Origin: 54-19 sp038210655
GTDB lineage: Bacteria; Chloroflexota; Chloroflexia; Chloroheliales; Chloroheliaceae
Direction: 5' to 3'
Assembly: GCA_038210655.1 (NCBI GenBank)
Contig: JBBQWM010000008.1
Coordinates: forward strand, 62,001 to 126,000
Length of the DNA: 64,000 bases
Part shown: in pieces, positions 17,366 to 26,326 of the stretch
Numbering within the stretch: position 1 is the first letter of the stretch
Layout of the letters: every line of letters begins with the position of its first letter
The notes under the pieces: model-generated
Told to the model about the DNA's origin: nothing
The model's database searches: none
Seen by the model: only the letters and a program-made list of their open reading frames with translations
Program-made: the position numbers and the translations under genes

Positions 17366-17781
17366 TTCTTTGTGCCTCGTGTATAACTTTTTATTTCACT
17401 ACGGGGGCGGAACCGTAGCGACGACCAGGTATCGTCTATCGCAATTAAAGTCACTGTTTCCAGCCCAGCCTCGGTCAGAGCTTCCCAGCCATAATCGCGG
17501 TGAAGATCGGTCTTAATTTTGCCGGTCTTTTTGGGATAGCTGTACCAGAGCGACCCACCCGCTTTCAAAGCCTGCCACGCCTGCAACCCTTGAGCGTCAA
17601 CCTCGGTTTTGCTATAGGCAAACAGCTGCACAAAATCGAACTCGCCTTCGCCCTCGGTCTGTAATTCGGCTCCTTCCGGCAAGGGGTCAAGCTTTTGTAA
17701 ATAGCCTTCGGGTGCGTTCAAAATCAAGAGCTTCTGCTGAGGCTTGATCCCCAGCTTTTTGGTCAACAGTGTTTCTATCAA
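17362..17781 (-). CDS. DUF3052-like protein
   Basis: A 139-aa protein with TKKLGIKPQQKLLILNAPEG, then DFVQLFAYSKTEV, LWYSYPKKTGKIKTDLHRDY and AIDDTWSSLRFRPR. This pattern matches the DUF3052 family, known from actinobacteria and other lineages; no biochemical role is established. It lies directly upstream of, and overlaps, the HAD gene. Upstream (17805-17833) is an AACAGGAT-type repeat whose reverse complement precedes the HerA gene at 42221. Confidence 0.7.
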   Translation of the reverse strand: MIETLLTKKLGIKPQQKLLILNAPEGYLQKLDPLPEGAELQTEGEGEFDFVQLFAYSKTEVDAQGLQAWQALKAGGSLWYSYPKKTGKIKTDLHRDYGWEALTEAGLETVTLIAIDDTWSSLRFRPRSEIKSYTRGTKK

Positions 17782-17859
17782 GGTATAACTCCTTTAAATT
17801 AACAGGGATAGACAGGATTAACAGGATAAAATCAGTTGCTCTTGTTAGGCCAAGCGCAA

Positions 17860-19518
17860 TCAACGGCGCAAGAAACGGCGCAAGGTAGTACGTAATTCTT
17901 CGAGCTTTAGCAAATAAGCCGCCCCGGCATAGATGGCCCCCCCAAAGGCGACCAGCCCAACAGTCAGAGTCAGCACAACCAATTTGTTGCCGCTATTGAG
18001 TGGGTCTTGCAACAATTGCAAAGCGATAAATAGGGCTAACCCCATTGCGTCCGCCGCGATTACGATTTTGAAGATAGCGATAGGCAAGGCGCTGCGATTG
18101 TCCGGGTCGAACGGGCCGATTTTGCGGCGCAACCACCAGGCCAGCAAAATCATTTCAACCGTCGTGCTGATCGCCAACGCCAGCGCCAGCCCGCCTTGTT
18201 GGAACGGCTTGATTAAAATCCAACTCAAGATCAGATTAAGCGCAACCGTCACCAGGGCGACCCTGACTGGTGTTCGGCTATCGTGCAGGGCGAAGTAGGC
18301 TCGCGTCAGGATTTCCACTACGCCATAGCCTACCAGCCCAAAGCTGAAATAAAAGAGAGCGTGACTGACCATGTCGGTGCTGTCCGACCCAAAGCGACCG
18401 GATTGCAAAAGGGCCGCCACTATTGGCTTCGAGAGCAACCCCAACCCCAACGCCGCTGGTAGCACCAGAAAGATGACCTGCCGCAAAGCAGTTAACAAAG
18501 TTTGCTTCATTCCCGGCACATTATTTTCGCCCAACAGCCGCGACATAGTCGGAAAGACCGCCGTCGCCACGCTCCAGGCAAAAATACCGTGCGGGAGCAT
18601 GAACAATTGGTAGGCATACTCGAAAGCGGCGACCCGGTTTGGCCCGTCGGTCAGGCCCGACCCCAGGTTGGTCGCCACAAAGAAATTAGCCTGGAAAGCG
18701 GCCTGTCCGATCAAGCGCGGGCCAAGCGCCTTTAGTACCGACCCGATCCCCGGTGCATCCCGATCAAGCCCAGGTTTCCAGTAAAAACCGAGCCGGATGA
18801 GAGGTGGTAGCTGGACTACCAGATAAAGGAAAGCCCCCACCAGCACGCCTGCCGCCACGCCGTAAATCCCAAACGGCCCGACCAAAAAGAGCGCTCCGGC
18901 GATTACCGAAAGGTTGTAAATCAGGGGGGCGATAGCAGGCCACAAAAATTGTTCGCAGCCATTGAGCAACGACCAAATGATCCCACCGAGGCCCAGGTAA
19001 AATGGCTGTAAGAGCAGCATGCGGGTTAGATTGGCGGTAAGTTCTTGTAGTTCGGGTGGATAGCCGGGGGCCAGTATGGTCGAGACGATCAGGGGGGCGA
19101 ACAGCCAGGCCAGGGCCGAGCAGACCGCCAGCGCGATCAGCATATAATTGACAATCGCGTTCGCCAATCGCCAGGCTTTTTCTTGCTCTTGTTCTCCCAA
19201 AAAGCGGCTGAAAACGGGGATCAGCGAAGAACCGAGCGCACCTCCGGCGAACAGCAAAAAAAGCGTATCAGGGATACGAAAAGCTGCTTTGTAAGCGCCG
19301 TACTCTGCCGAAGTACCGAACTGGTTCGCCAGCACGATTTCGCGGAATATCCCCAGAGCGCGGCTGGCAAGCGTCGCACCCATCAAGAGTAGCGTGCTGC
19401 TAAACAGGCTATGGCGCACCTTCCGACCGACGGCAGACGCTGGCACTGCTGGTGCGACGACCGGGGCCTCCCCAATCGGATTTGGAGGACTTGAGGCCGA
19501 TTTTCTATCAATTCTCAT
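17860..19518 (-). CDS. murJ: Lipid II flippase MurJ
   Basis: A 552-aa integral membrane protein with about 14 hydrophobic helices, the MVF/MurJ family that flips lipid II for peptidoglycan synthesis. Typical segments include GIFREIVLANQFGTSAEYGA near the N-terminus, FAGGALGSSLIPVFSRF, and LPHGIFAWSVATAVFPTMSR. A 40-residue proline/alanine-rich cytoplasmic N-terminus precedes the first helix. It implies that the host makes a peptidoglycan precursor. Confidence 0.93.
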   Translation of the reverse strand: MRIDRKSASSPPNPIGEAPVVAPAVPASAVGRKVRHSLFSSTLLLMGATLASRALGIFREIVLANQFGTSAEYGAYKAAFRIPDTLFLLFAGGALGSSLIPVFSRFLGEQEQEKAWRLANAIVNYMLIALAVCSALAWLFAPLIVSTILAPGYPPELQELTANLTRMLLLQPFYLGLGGIIWSLLNGCEQFLWPAIAPLIYNLSVIAGALFLVGPFGIYGVAAGVLVGAFLYLVVQLPPLIRLGFYWKPGLDRDAPGIGSVLKALGPRLIGQAAFQANFFVATNLGSGLTDGPNRVAAFEYAYQLFMLPHGIFAWSVATAVFPTMSRLLGENNVPGMKQTLLTALRQVIFLVLPAALGLGLLSKPIVAALLQSGRFGSDSTDMVSHALFYFSFGLVGYGVVEILTRAYFALHDSRTPVRVALVTVALNLILSWILIKPFQQGGLALALAISTTVEMILLAWWLRRKIGPFDPDNRSALPIAIFKIVIAADAMGLALFIALQLLQDPLNSGNKLVVLTLTVGLVAFGGAIYAGAAYLLKLEELRTTLRRFLRR

Positions 19519-19571
19519 GTGGGCAATTGTATCATAAAGCGGCTAACTTGGCTTTGGGGCTGCTCCGCTTT

Positions 19572-19678
19572 CAGGGCTTATGCGTTTACCTCAATCTTAC
19601 TTTGAGCCTAATAATTTAGGAGTGAGGCTAAAAAGCCTATCAAAAGACTTTTGACTTTGGCCTAAACGCATAAGCCCT
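19572..19678. mobile_element. Non-autonomous element, family C
   Basis: Inverted ends AGGGCTTATGCGTTTA (19573-19588) and TAAACGCATAAGCCCT (19663-19678) are perfect. The 10-bp GCTCCGCTTT lies directly on both sides (19562-19571 and 19679-19688), which looks like a target duplication. An internal hairpin GAGGCTAAAAAGCCT is present. It has no coding capacity. It fills most of the 313-bp gap between murJ and the methyltransferase gene. Confidence 0.6.
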
Positions 19679-19688
19679 GCTCCGCTTT

Positions 19689-19815
19689 GAGTGAGAGTCA
19701 GATTTTGCACAGGTTCAAACATTAAGAACAGGCGAACGTGAAAACCCTGCTCCAAACCACTCAAATAGGTTAGAAAATTCCCCCCGGAAAATTTTCTAAC
19801 CTATAATCAATTCCA
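19689..19815. mobile_element. Family B element, inverted and truncated
   Basis: Read on the minus strand this matches family B from the central palindrome (GGTTAGAAAATTTTC) through TTTGAGTGGTTTGGAGC and GGTTTTCACG to the terminal CTGACTCTCAC. The opposite end is missing where the methyltransferase stop codon lies. It abuts the family C element. Confidence 0.6.
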
Positions 19816-19831
19816 GTTTAGACCAGACGCA

Positions 19832-20722
19832 TTATTTGCGTCCGGTGGTGACGGTAAAGAGGCCGACTTTTTCGCCCCGGCTTTCGATCTTCTTAAAGCC
19901 AGCCTGCTTTGCCCAACTTTCCAACTGCCCGACCGCACGGCATTTCATTACCCAGGGCAGACCGTCCCGGTTGGGCAGTACATTGGCGATAAATTCAAGC
20001 TGAGGGTGATTGGTCTGGGTCGTAAAGTAGATCGCGCCACCCGGAGCCAGCAGTTCATAAAGTCGCTCTAGCGATTTTTGGATCGTTTCGTCCTCCAACA
20101 ATAGCTCGTAAAGGCCCGAAACGACGATTACATTGGGCGCACCACCGAGGGCTGCGTCGGTCGGGGCCGGGTTAAAAGCATCGCCCTGTTCATAGTGTAT
20201 GGCTTGTAAGCGGTTGGCCTCGGCTTGCCGACGGCCTTGCTCGACCCCGGCAGGAGCCAGGTCGCGGCACAGAATACGTAGATCGCCCTGTTGCGGCCCA
20301 CATTCTTGTAATAGCTCCTGCAAATAACGGCCCGGCCCGGCAGCCACATCCAGTAGGCGGGTCGGCTGGCCCAAAGCCCGGTTATGTTCTACCTCGGCGG
20401 ACAGCATGCTCTTGAGTAAATCGCGCCGCGCCCGGATCGCCCGCCACCCGACCGCATTCAGGTAGACCCGGTCGATCAGCTTGCCAACCCCAAAAGTGCC
20501 GTGCGCCTTATTCACATAGACATAATCGAGCATGGTTCCGCTATCAAAACCGTGTTGGTAGCCGGTACGCACGCCCTGGCTGCTTCGTCCGGCGGTCGAA
20601 AGCACTCCGCGCATGGTAGCCCACTTGAGCCTGCCGAAGAACCCCGACTGGCCTACTTCCAACTTATTCTGGTTTTTATCTACTACTTGCCCGGTCATCG
20701 CTTGCTTGGTCTGGGTGGTCAT
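19832..20722 (-). CDS. Class I SAM-dependent methyltransferase
   Basis: A 296-aa protein with SAM motif I LLDVAAGPGRYLQELLQECG, preceded by a conserved LIDRVYLNAVGWRAIRARRD. This resembles the putative methyltransferase family often fused to or beside lipid hydrolases. Later motifs VIVVSGLYELLLED and GGAIYFTTQTNHPQLE complete the fold. The methyl acceptor is unknown. The start ATG follows a GGAG box. Confidence 0.8.
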   Translation of the reverse strand: MTTQTKQAMTGQVVDKNQNKLEVGQSGFFGRLKWATMRGVLSTAGRSSQGVRTGYQHGFDSGTMLDYVYVNKAHGTFGVGKLIDRVYLNAVGWRAIRARRDLLKSMLSAEVEHNRALGQPTRLLDVAAGPGRYLQELLQECGPQQGDLRILCRDLAPAGVEQGRRQAEANRLQAIHYEQGDAFNPAPTDAALGGAPNVIVVSGLYELLLEDETIQKSLERLYELLAPGGAIYFTTQTNHPQLEFIANVLPNRDGLPWVMKCRAVGQLESWAKQAGFKKIESRGEKVGLFTVTTGRK

Positions 20723-20748
20723 CCGATTGCTCCTTTCAAAGTTTATTG

Positions 20749-20850
20749 GTAACTACTTAACCTAACCCTTTGGGCGACTACAGCGGGTCGCCCCTACCCA
20801 AAATCCATTGTAGGGGCGACCCGCTGTGGTCGCCCGGCCTGAGTAGTTAC
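20749..20850. mobile_element. Family A element with perfect 8-bp target duplication
   Basis: The ends GTAACTACTTA and TGAGTAGTTAC are inverted, and the core is the GGGCGAC/GTCGCCC dyad (20773-20837). The octamer GTTTATTG lies directly on both sides (20741-20748 and 20851-20858). This is the cleanest evidence in the window that family A transposes with 8-bp duplications. The rest of the 453-bp gap 20723-21175 holds only the possible short ORF at 21000. Confidence 0.75.
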
Positions 20851-20999
20851 GTTTATTGATAAATTTGCTTCACAGCCCTAGTTTAGCGTCTGGCAAGCTG
20901 GCGATTACAGGTCTTTTGCTGTAAAAAAGCTGGCAAATACTTTACTAGCAGAGGTGAGAGACTGTACAGAACTGTAAAAACTGTAACAGGAGCTAAAAG

Positions 21000-21050
21000 A
21001 TGAGCGAGATCGACCTAACTAAACTTAAAAAAGCATTCGTTCGACTCTGA
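21000..21050 (+). other. Possible 16-residue ORF or truncated gene start
   Basis: ATG at 21000 follows AACAGGAGC and encodes MSEIDLTKLKKAFVRL before TGA. Upstream lie three ACTGTA-type words (ACTGTACAG, ACTGTAAAA, CTGTAACA) that could be an operator. It may be the surviving 5' end of a lost gene. No homology is recognisable. Confidence 0.25.
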
Positions 21051-21175
21051 TCGGCGGCTGTTCATATTTAGTTTACCTTCTGAGCCTTAAATAAAAAAGC
21101 CAGCTACGTTACCGAGCCAGCTTCGATTAATTTGGTTACAACATAACTTTGTACATGAAGAAGTCGGGCTGGGGT

Positions 21176-22627
21176 CTAGCCCTGGCCTACCACATGCACT
21201 TTTAGAAGATTGCTCTGACCGGGAATACCGACCGGGATACCAGCAGTAACGATTACTATATCACCTTCTTTGACCAGGTTCTGCTCGACGATCACTTTTT
21301 CGGCCATTTCCAACATCTCGTCGGTACTTTCGTAGCGTGGGCAAAGGGTCGCTTCGACCCCCCAGACCAGGGCCAACCGCCGCAACGTGCGCGGTTCGTG
21401 GGTGACGGCGTAGATCGGCAGGTGAGGGCGATTGCGCGAAACCATCCGGGCGGTATGACCGCTAGTAGTGGTCGTGATAATAGCGTGCGCTCCCAGTTCG
21501 CGCCCAATGCCGCAGACTGCCTGGCTAATCGCATCGGTAATGCTGAGGGCGGTAGTATTAAGTAGGTCTCGGTAAGGCTGTTTGTAAAGCACCTCTTCTT
21601 CGGTCACGCAGGCGATTTTGTTCATCGTGCGTACCGCTTCCACCGGGTAAAGACCGCTGGCACTCTCGCCGGAAAGCATAATAGCATCCGTTCCATCGAT
21701 GATAGCATTGGCGACATCGGTGGTTTCGGCGCGGGTAGGACGTGGATTACGCATCATCGAGTCGAGCATTTGGGTGGCTGTAATAACCGGCTTACCGGCC
21801 AGATTACACTTGTGAATGATCGTCTTTTGCAAGACCGGGACTTGTTCGGTCGGCATCTCGACTCCCAAATCCCCGCGTGCCACCATTATGCCGTCGGCGG
21901 CTTCCAAAATCGCATCGAAATTGGTGATGGCTTCGTGTTTCTCGATCTTGGCGATTATGCGCGGCAGGGTCGCTTCTTCTCGGTCGGGGGCGGCCTCCTG
22001 GAGCAGTTGTTTGAGGTTAAAGAGGTCGATAGGCTGGCGCACGAAGGATAGCGCGATATAATCGACCTCATGCTCTACCCCAAATTTGAGATCGGCTTTG
22101 TCTTTCTCGGTGATGGTCGGCACGCCTAGGGTGACACCCGGCACGTTGATCCCCTTGTGGCTGGAAAGCTTGCCGCCAGTAATAATAATACAGCGTACAT
22201 CCTCGTTAGTACTCGAAATAACCTTGAGTTCCAGTAGCCCATCATCGATCAAGAGAGTATCGCCTGGCTTTACGTCCAACGGCAGATCGGGATAGTCGAT
22301 ACCGATTTGGTGAGCATCACTGGCGACGATTGGGTGGGTAGTCAAATTGATTTCGTTGCCGGGAACCAGTTCGACAAAGCCGGGTGGGCTGGCGATCTCG
22401 CCGGTACGAATGCGCGGCCCCTGCAAGTCCTGAAGGATCGCCACATTCCGGCCCAGGTCTTGGGACAAGCGCCGCACCAGTTCGATAATCAGGGCCGCTT
22501 TGTCGTGGGTGGCGTGCGAGAAATTGAGGCGCACGACATCCACCCCCTCTTGTAACAGGTGGCGCAGTACTGGCTCCTCCCAGGAAGCCGGGCCAACGGT
22601 TGCGACAATCTTGGTTCGGCGGCTCAT
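21176..22627 (-). CDS. pyk: Pyruvate kinase
   Basis: A 483-aa glycolytic enzyme converting phosphoenolpyruvate and ADP to pyruvate and ATP. Features in order are IVATVGPASWEEP, VVRLNFSHATHD, the B domain, IIAKIEKHEAI with the catalytic lysine, VARGDLGVEMP, and the long KPVITATQMLDSMMRNPRPT and RAETTDVANAIIDGTDAIML stretch. The C-terminal domain that holds allosteric sites is complete, and no extra phosphohistidine domain follows. A start codon with AAAGGAG upstream is clear. Confidence 0.96.
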   Translation of the reverse strand: MSRRTKIVATVGPASWEEPVLRHLLQEGVDVVRLNFSHATHDKAALIIELVRRLSQDLGRNVAILQDLQGPRIRTGEIASPPGFVELVPGNEINLTTHPIVASDAHQIGIDYPDLPLDVKPGDTLLIDDGLLELKVISSTNEDVRCIIITGGKLSSHKGINVPGVTLGVPTITEKDKADLKFGVEHEVDYIALSFVRQPIDLFNLKQLLQEAAPDREEATLPRIIAKIEKHEAITNFDAILEAADGIMVARGDLGVEMPTEQVPVLQKTIIHKCNLAGKPVITATQMLDSMMRNPRPTRAETTDVANAIIDGTDAIMLSGESASGLYPVEAVRTMNKIACVTEEEVLYKQPYRDLLNTTALSITDAISQAVCGIGRELGAHAIITTTTSGHTARMVSRNRPHLPIYAVTHEPRTLRRLALVWGVEATLCPRYESTDEMLEMAEKVIVEQNLVKEGDIVIVTAGIPVGIPGQSNLLKVHVVGQG

Positions 22628-22666
22628 AAAAACTCCTTTCAGCTACTGGTTAACTGCTAATAATTT

Positions 22667-24220
22667 TCATCCGAATACATACAGTCTCCCGTCAAAGGAA
22701 GTGATATAGACCCGTCCACCCGCGACTGCCGGAGAAGAGCCGATCAAATCTTCGGTGGCAAATTCCCATTTCTTGGCCCCGGTCGCCCGGTCGAGCGCAT
22801 ACAGGCGCGTATCGTTGGAGCCGATCAAAAGCGTATCGCCTACGATAGTTGGCGAGGACGTGACCGCTTCGGCGGTGGCGAACTCCCATTTTTTGCTGCC
22901 GTCTTTGGCATCAAACGCAAAGACTTTCTTGCTGCTGCTGCCGATGTAGACGACCCCATTGGCGACGGCGGGCGAGGAGCGGCTTGGCCCACCTAGATCG
23001 GCAGCCCATTTCTTGAGACCGTCGGCGGCATTATAGGCATAGAGCTTGCCGCCCTCGGTGGCGACGTAGACGACCCCATCGGCGACCGCTGGCGAAGAGA
23101 AAATAGCCTTAGCATCTTCGGTCTCGATGATCCATTTCTTTTGGCCGTTGAGGGCATCGTGGGCGTAGAGAACCCCATTATTCGCGCCGTAATAAACGAC
23201 CCCATCCGCGACCGCCGGGGAAGAACCGATGCCCGCCGCTAGTGGGTTGCCGATTTGGGCCGACCAGATTTTCTGTCCGGTGTTGGCATCAATTGCCCAG
23301 AAAACCCCCAGGTTACTGCCAATATAAACCACCCCGTTGACGACTGTCGGTGAACTTATCACATATTCGATGGTCGGGAAGTTCCAGCGTTCGGCCCCAG
23401 TCGTAGCGTCCAGGGCATAGACAAACCCGGTGGTCGTGCCGAAGTAAACCGTATTGCCTGCTACCGCCGGACTGCTGGCTACGCTACCATAGTTACGTAC
23501 CCATCGGACTTTGCCGGTCTGGATGTCTACCGCGTAAAAACTGCCGTTGGCACTACCGAAATAGGCCAGACCGTTAGCGATAGCCGGGGAAGATTGGATT
23601 TCGCTTCCCTTATTGCCGACCTGGACATCCCAGATTTTTTTGAGCGGGAAAGTTAGATTTGGGCCAGGCGCGACCCGCGTGTGGGCCGGATTGCCCCCCG
23701 CCATCAACCAGTTTGTACCCTGTGGGTCGCCAAGACTGCTGACGGGAGTACCTACCGGGGTGGGCGGGAGAGGAACTTTGGTCGCAAGGACTTGCCCGCT
23801 GATTGCGGTCATGGCAGCATTGATCGTGGCCGGGTTTTTGGGTGTCAGAACCGCCAGCACTGCCGAAGTCGGGTTGAGCGTTGGGTTGGGTTTGGCAGCA
23901 TTCTCGGAAGGGCTGGTCGAAGTAGCGATAATCACAATGACAATCGCCAAAACCAACGCACCCAGCACTAGAGCCATTGCCAGTTCTATGCCGCGTCCGC
24001 CCGATTTACCTCCACCGGCCCGTGTGGTCGGTTGAACGCGCGTCACCCGGCTATTGGCAGTGCGGGGCCGCACCGTAGTCGAAGCCGGAGTGACCTTTTT
24101 GACCGGCGCAGAGGTCGCGCCACTATCGGCGGCCCCGTTCTCACCCGTCCTTTTATCCGGCTTTACGCGCTCTTTTTCAGGCTCTTTATTATCCGGTTGC
24201 TTTCTGGTTTCCTGGCTCAT
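22667..24220 (-). CDS. Membrane-anchored PQQ-like beta-propeller protein
   Basis: A 517-aa protein with a charged, low-complexity cytoplasmic N-terminus, one transmembrane helix (ALVLGALVLAIVIVIIATS) and an extracellular propeller of about eight blades. Each blade carries a KW[EIA]F-type strand and SSPAVA[DN]GVVY with GS/ATxxGxxYA. Such BamB-like propellers bind proteins or act as scaffolds; the PQQ cofactor is not usually present. I start at the ATG at 24220, which follows a G-rich box, not at the earlier in-frame ATG inside the repeats. It lies 39 bases downstream of the pyk start and is co-directional. Confidence 0.8.
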   Translation of the reverse strand: MSQETRKQPDNKEPEKERVKPDKRTGENGAADSGATSAPVKKVTPASTTVRPRTANSRVTRVQPTTRAGGGKSGGRGIELAMALVLGALVLAIVIVIIATSTSPSENAAKPNPTLNPTSAVLAVLTPKNPATINAAMTAISGQVLATKVPLPPTPVGTPVSSLGDPQGTNWLMAGGNPAHTRVAPGPNLTFPLKKIWDVQVGNKGSEIQSSPAIANGLAYFGSANGSFYAVDIQTGKVRWVRNYGSVASSPAVAGNTVYFGTTTGFVYALDATTGAERWNFPTIEYVISSPTVVNGVVYIGSNLGVFWAIDANTGQKIWSAQIGNPLAAGIGSSPAVADGVVYYGANNGVLYAHDALNGQKKWIIETEDAKAIFSSPAVADGVVYVATEGGKLYAYNAADGLKKWAADLGGPSRSSPAVANGVVYIGSSSKKVFAFDAKDGSKKWEFATAEAVTSSPTIVGDTLLIGSNDTRLYALDRATGAKKWEFATEDLIGSSPAVAGGRVYITSFDGRLYVFG

Positions 24221-24313
24221 CCAAAACCCCCCAATGTATAAGGACTGAGGGATGAGGACTGAGGACTGAGTTATATCCAGCATTTTGCAAAGATATTGGG
24301 CCATCCGATTATT

Positions 24314-24387
24314 TGTAGGAGCGAGCTTCTGCTCGCGATTGACGCATCAGCTGGGTGTCCAATCGCGAGCAAAAGCTCGCTCCTACA
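24314..24387. repeat. Dyad repeat, family D
   Basis: The same dyad and left flank (GCAAAGATATTGGGCCATCC) as 6311-6384, with one change in the right arm (GAGCAAAAGC). It is flanked by CTGAGGA-type and CCTCCGTC-type short tandem words. Confidence 0.75.
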
Positions 24388-24457
24388 GGCAGTTCTATAT
24401 CTCACTTGCGTTGCAATTTGCTATAAATACTCAGTCCTCCGTCCTCCGTCCTCAGCA

Positions 24458-25699
24458 CTATGATTCGTCCGGCGCTGCCAGCGAGAGCATATCGTCGGGC
24501 GAACTGCCTTTAAGCTGTATTTGCGATTGGTTCCGCAAGGACAGCCCGTAAATATTGATAAATCCGATAGCGGCATCGTGATTATACTGGTCGCCTTTGT
24601 CGTAAGTTGCCAACGAGAAATTGTAGAGCGACTGCGGTGAGCGCGTCCCGGCCTTGCTGATCGTCCCTTTGAACAGCTTGAGACGCACCGTCCCGGTTAC
24701 ATAGCGTTGGCTGCTGGCGACGTAAGCGGCCAAATCCTGATGAAGTGGGCTAAACCACTGTCCGTTATAAACCATGTCGGCGTATTCTGCCGCGACTTTG
24801 TCTTTGAAGCGGGCCGAGTCGCGGGTCAGAGTCATATCTTCCAGCCAGCGATGGGCCTTGTGTAGCACGACCCCAGCAGGTGCTTCGTAAATCTCCCGAC
24901 TTTTGATCCCGACCAGCCGATTTTCGAGATGATCGATCCGGCCCACCCCATGCCGTCCGGCAATTTCATTTAGTTTTGTAATCAGGGTCACACCGTCCAT
25001 TGGCTGCTCGTCGAGAGCTACCGGCAGACCGCGCTCGAATTGGATCGTCAGTTCCTGCGGTTCGTTGGGCCAACTTTCAGGGTGGCCGGTCCACTCAAAG
25101 GCTTCTTCGGGTGGTTCGTTCCAGGGGTCTTCGAGTGGCCCAGCCTCAACCGAGCGGCCCCACAAATTCTGATCGACACTAAACCGCTTTTGGCTGACCG
25201 ACATGAGCGGGATATTATTCTTATGGGCGTACTCGATTTCCTCGTCGCGGGTCATCCGCCACTCGCGCACGGGCGCGATAATTTTCAAGTCGGGGGCCAG
25301 CACATTGATCGAAACATCGAAACGGACCTGATCGTTACCCTTGCCGGTGCAGCCGTGGGCTACCGCCAGACAGTTTTCCTCACGGGCGACCTGGGCCAGA
25401 TTCCAGGCGATTAACGGGCGGGCCAGGGCTGTTGCCAACGGGTACTCACCTTCGTAGATCGCACCCGCCTGGAGCGCAGGCCAGATAAAATATTTGACAA
25501 ATTCTTCTTTGACATCACGTACCAACGCCTTGACTGCTCCGATTTCCAGCGCCCGCGCCCTGATCGACTCCAAATCACGGTCGTTCGCCCCTACGTCTAC
25601 CGTCAGCGTTACCACGTCCAGATCGTATTTTTCTTTAATCCATTTAATTGCTACGCTGGTATCCAGCCCACCAGAGTAAGCCAGCACTACTTTACCCAT
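24458..25699 (-). CDS. argG: Argininosuccinate synthase
   Basis: A 413-aa enzyme joining citrulline and aspartate with ATP in arginine synthesis. The PP-loop VLAYSGGLDTSVAIKW is at the N-terminus, then AHGCTGKGNDQVRFD and NLWGRSVEAGPLEDPWNEPP. The C-terminal helix extends about 15 residues past the usual end (SPDDMLSLAAPDES). No other arg gene is adjacent. A long inverted repeat lies about 45 bases upstream of the start. Confidence 0.96.
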   Translation of the reverse strand: MGKVVLAYSGGLDTSVAIKWIKEKYDLDVVTLTVDVGANDRDLESIRARALEIGAVKALVRDVKEEFVKYFIWPALQAGAIYEGEYPLATALARPLIAWNLAQVAREENCLAVAHGCTGKGNDQVRFDVSINVLAPDLKIIAPVREWRMTRDEEIEYAHKNNIPLMSVSQKRFSVDQNLWGRSVEAGPLEDPWNEPPEEAFEWTGHPESWPNEPQELTIQFERGLPVALDEQPMDGVTLITKLNEIAGRHGVGRIDHLENRLVGIKSREIYEAPAGVVLHKAHRWLEDMTLTRDSARFKDKVAAEYADMVYNGQWFSPLHQDLAAYVASSQRYVTGTVRLKLFKGTISKAGTRSPQSLYNFSLATYDKGDQYNHDAAIGFINIYGLSLRNQSQIQLKGSSPDDMLSLAAPDES

Positions 25700-25741
25700 C
25701 CCTGAAATATCCTTCCTGTCTTTCTGGGTGAATATAACAAT

Positions 25742-25792
25742 TTAGGTGTAAGCCAGCGTGCCTACCTTGCGGGGGCCGCGTCTTACACCTAA
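25742..25792. promoter_or_regulatory. Inverted repeat upstream of argG
   Basis: TTAGGTGTAAG and CTTACACCTAA form perfect 11-bp arms around a 29-base GC-rich centre, beginning 43 bases upstream of the argG start. It could be an operator or an mRNA leader hairpin. It shows no T-box or known ARG-box pattern. The 627-bp gap 25700-26326 otherwise holds a dyad repeat and a family B element. Confidence 0.35.
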
Positions 25793-26037
25793 TTGTATAT
25801 CACTTATTTTCCTATCCGCGCAAACTTACATAAAGCAGAAGAGCTAACTAGCCTGATTGGATTTGCTTATCCTATATCTTCAGGGTTAAGCTCAAAAATG
25901 TTCCGTTGGGGACTGCCTGTTTACAGATTTTCCTATAGTTAGCTACTCTTAACCGGCTTGATTATAACCTTTTTTTTGGCTAAAAGCAATATGGTGTAGC
26001 GGGTGCAACTTTTTGGGGTCAGGGCGCTAACAAATTC

Positions 26038-26114
26038 TGTAGGAGCGGGCTTCCGCCCGCGATGCGTGACCTCGACCCTTGGCGCTTGATCGCGGGCGGA
26101 AGCCCGCTCCTACA
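26038..26114. repeat. Dyad repeat, GC-rich variant of family D
   Basis: TGTAGGAGCGGGCTTCCGCC faces its complement across a 20-base centre. Compared with the copies at 6311 and 24314, the GAGCTTCTGCTC core is replaced by GGGCTTCCGCCC. The two arms have therefore changed together, preserving pairing. Confidence 0.7.
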
Positions 26115-26151
26115 GGTGAAATTGGAACTTTGTTATGACCCTGCTTTTGGG

Positions 26152-26318
26152 GTGAGCCTCAGGTTTTTGCATAGCAGCAAGGCTGGGCCATCCTATAAAC
26201 TGGGTTTAGCTATATTAGAAAATTTTCTAATATAGCTGTTTGAGTGGTTTGGAGCTAGGTTTTCACAAGTTCCCGTTTTTACTGTTTGAACCCGTGCAAA
26301 AGTCTGGCGCTCACCGAT
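26152..26318. mobile_element. Non-autonomous element, family B, complete copy
   Basis: Inverted ends GTGAGCCTCAGG and CTGGCGCTCACC surround a body shared with 12131-12315. A central perfect palindrome contains ATTAGAAAATTTTCTAAT. The octamer CTTTTGGG lies on both sides (26144-26151 and 26319-26326). The right duplication touches the stop codon of the SGNH hydrolase gene, so the insertion landed just past its coding end. Confidence 0.75.
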
Positions 26319-26326
26319 CTTTTGGG

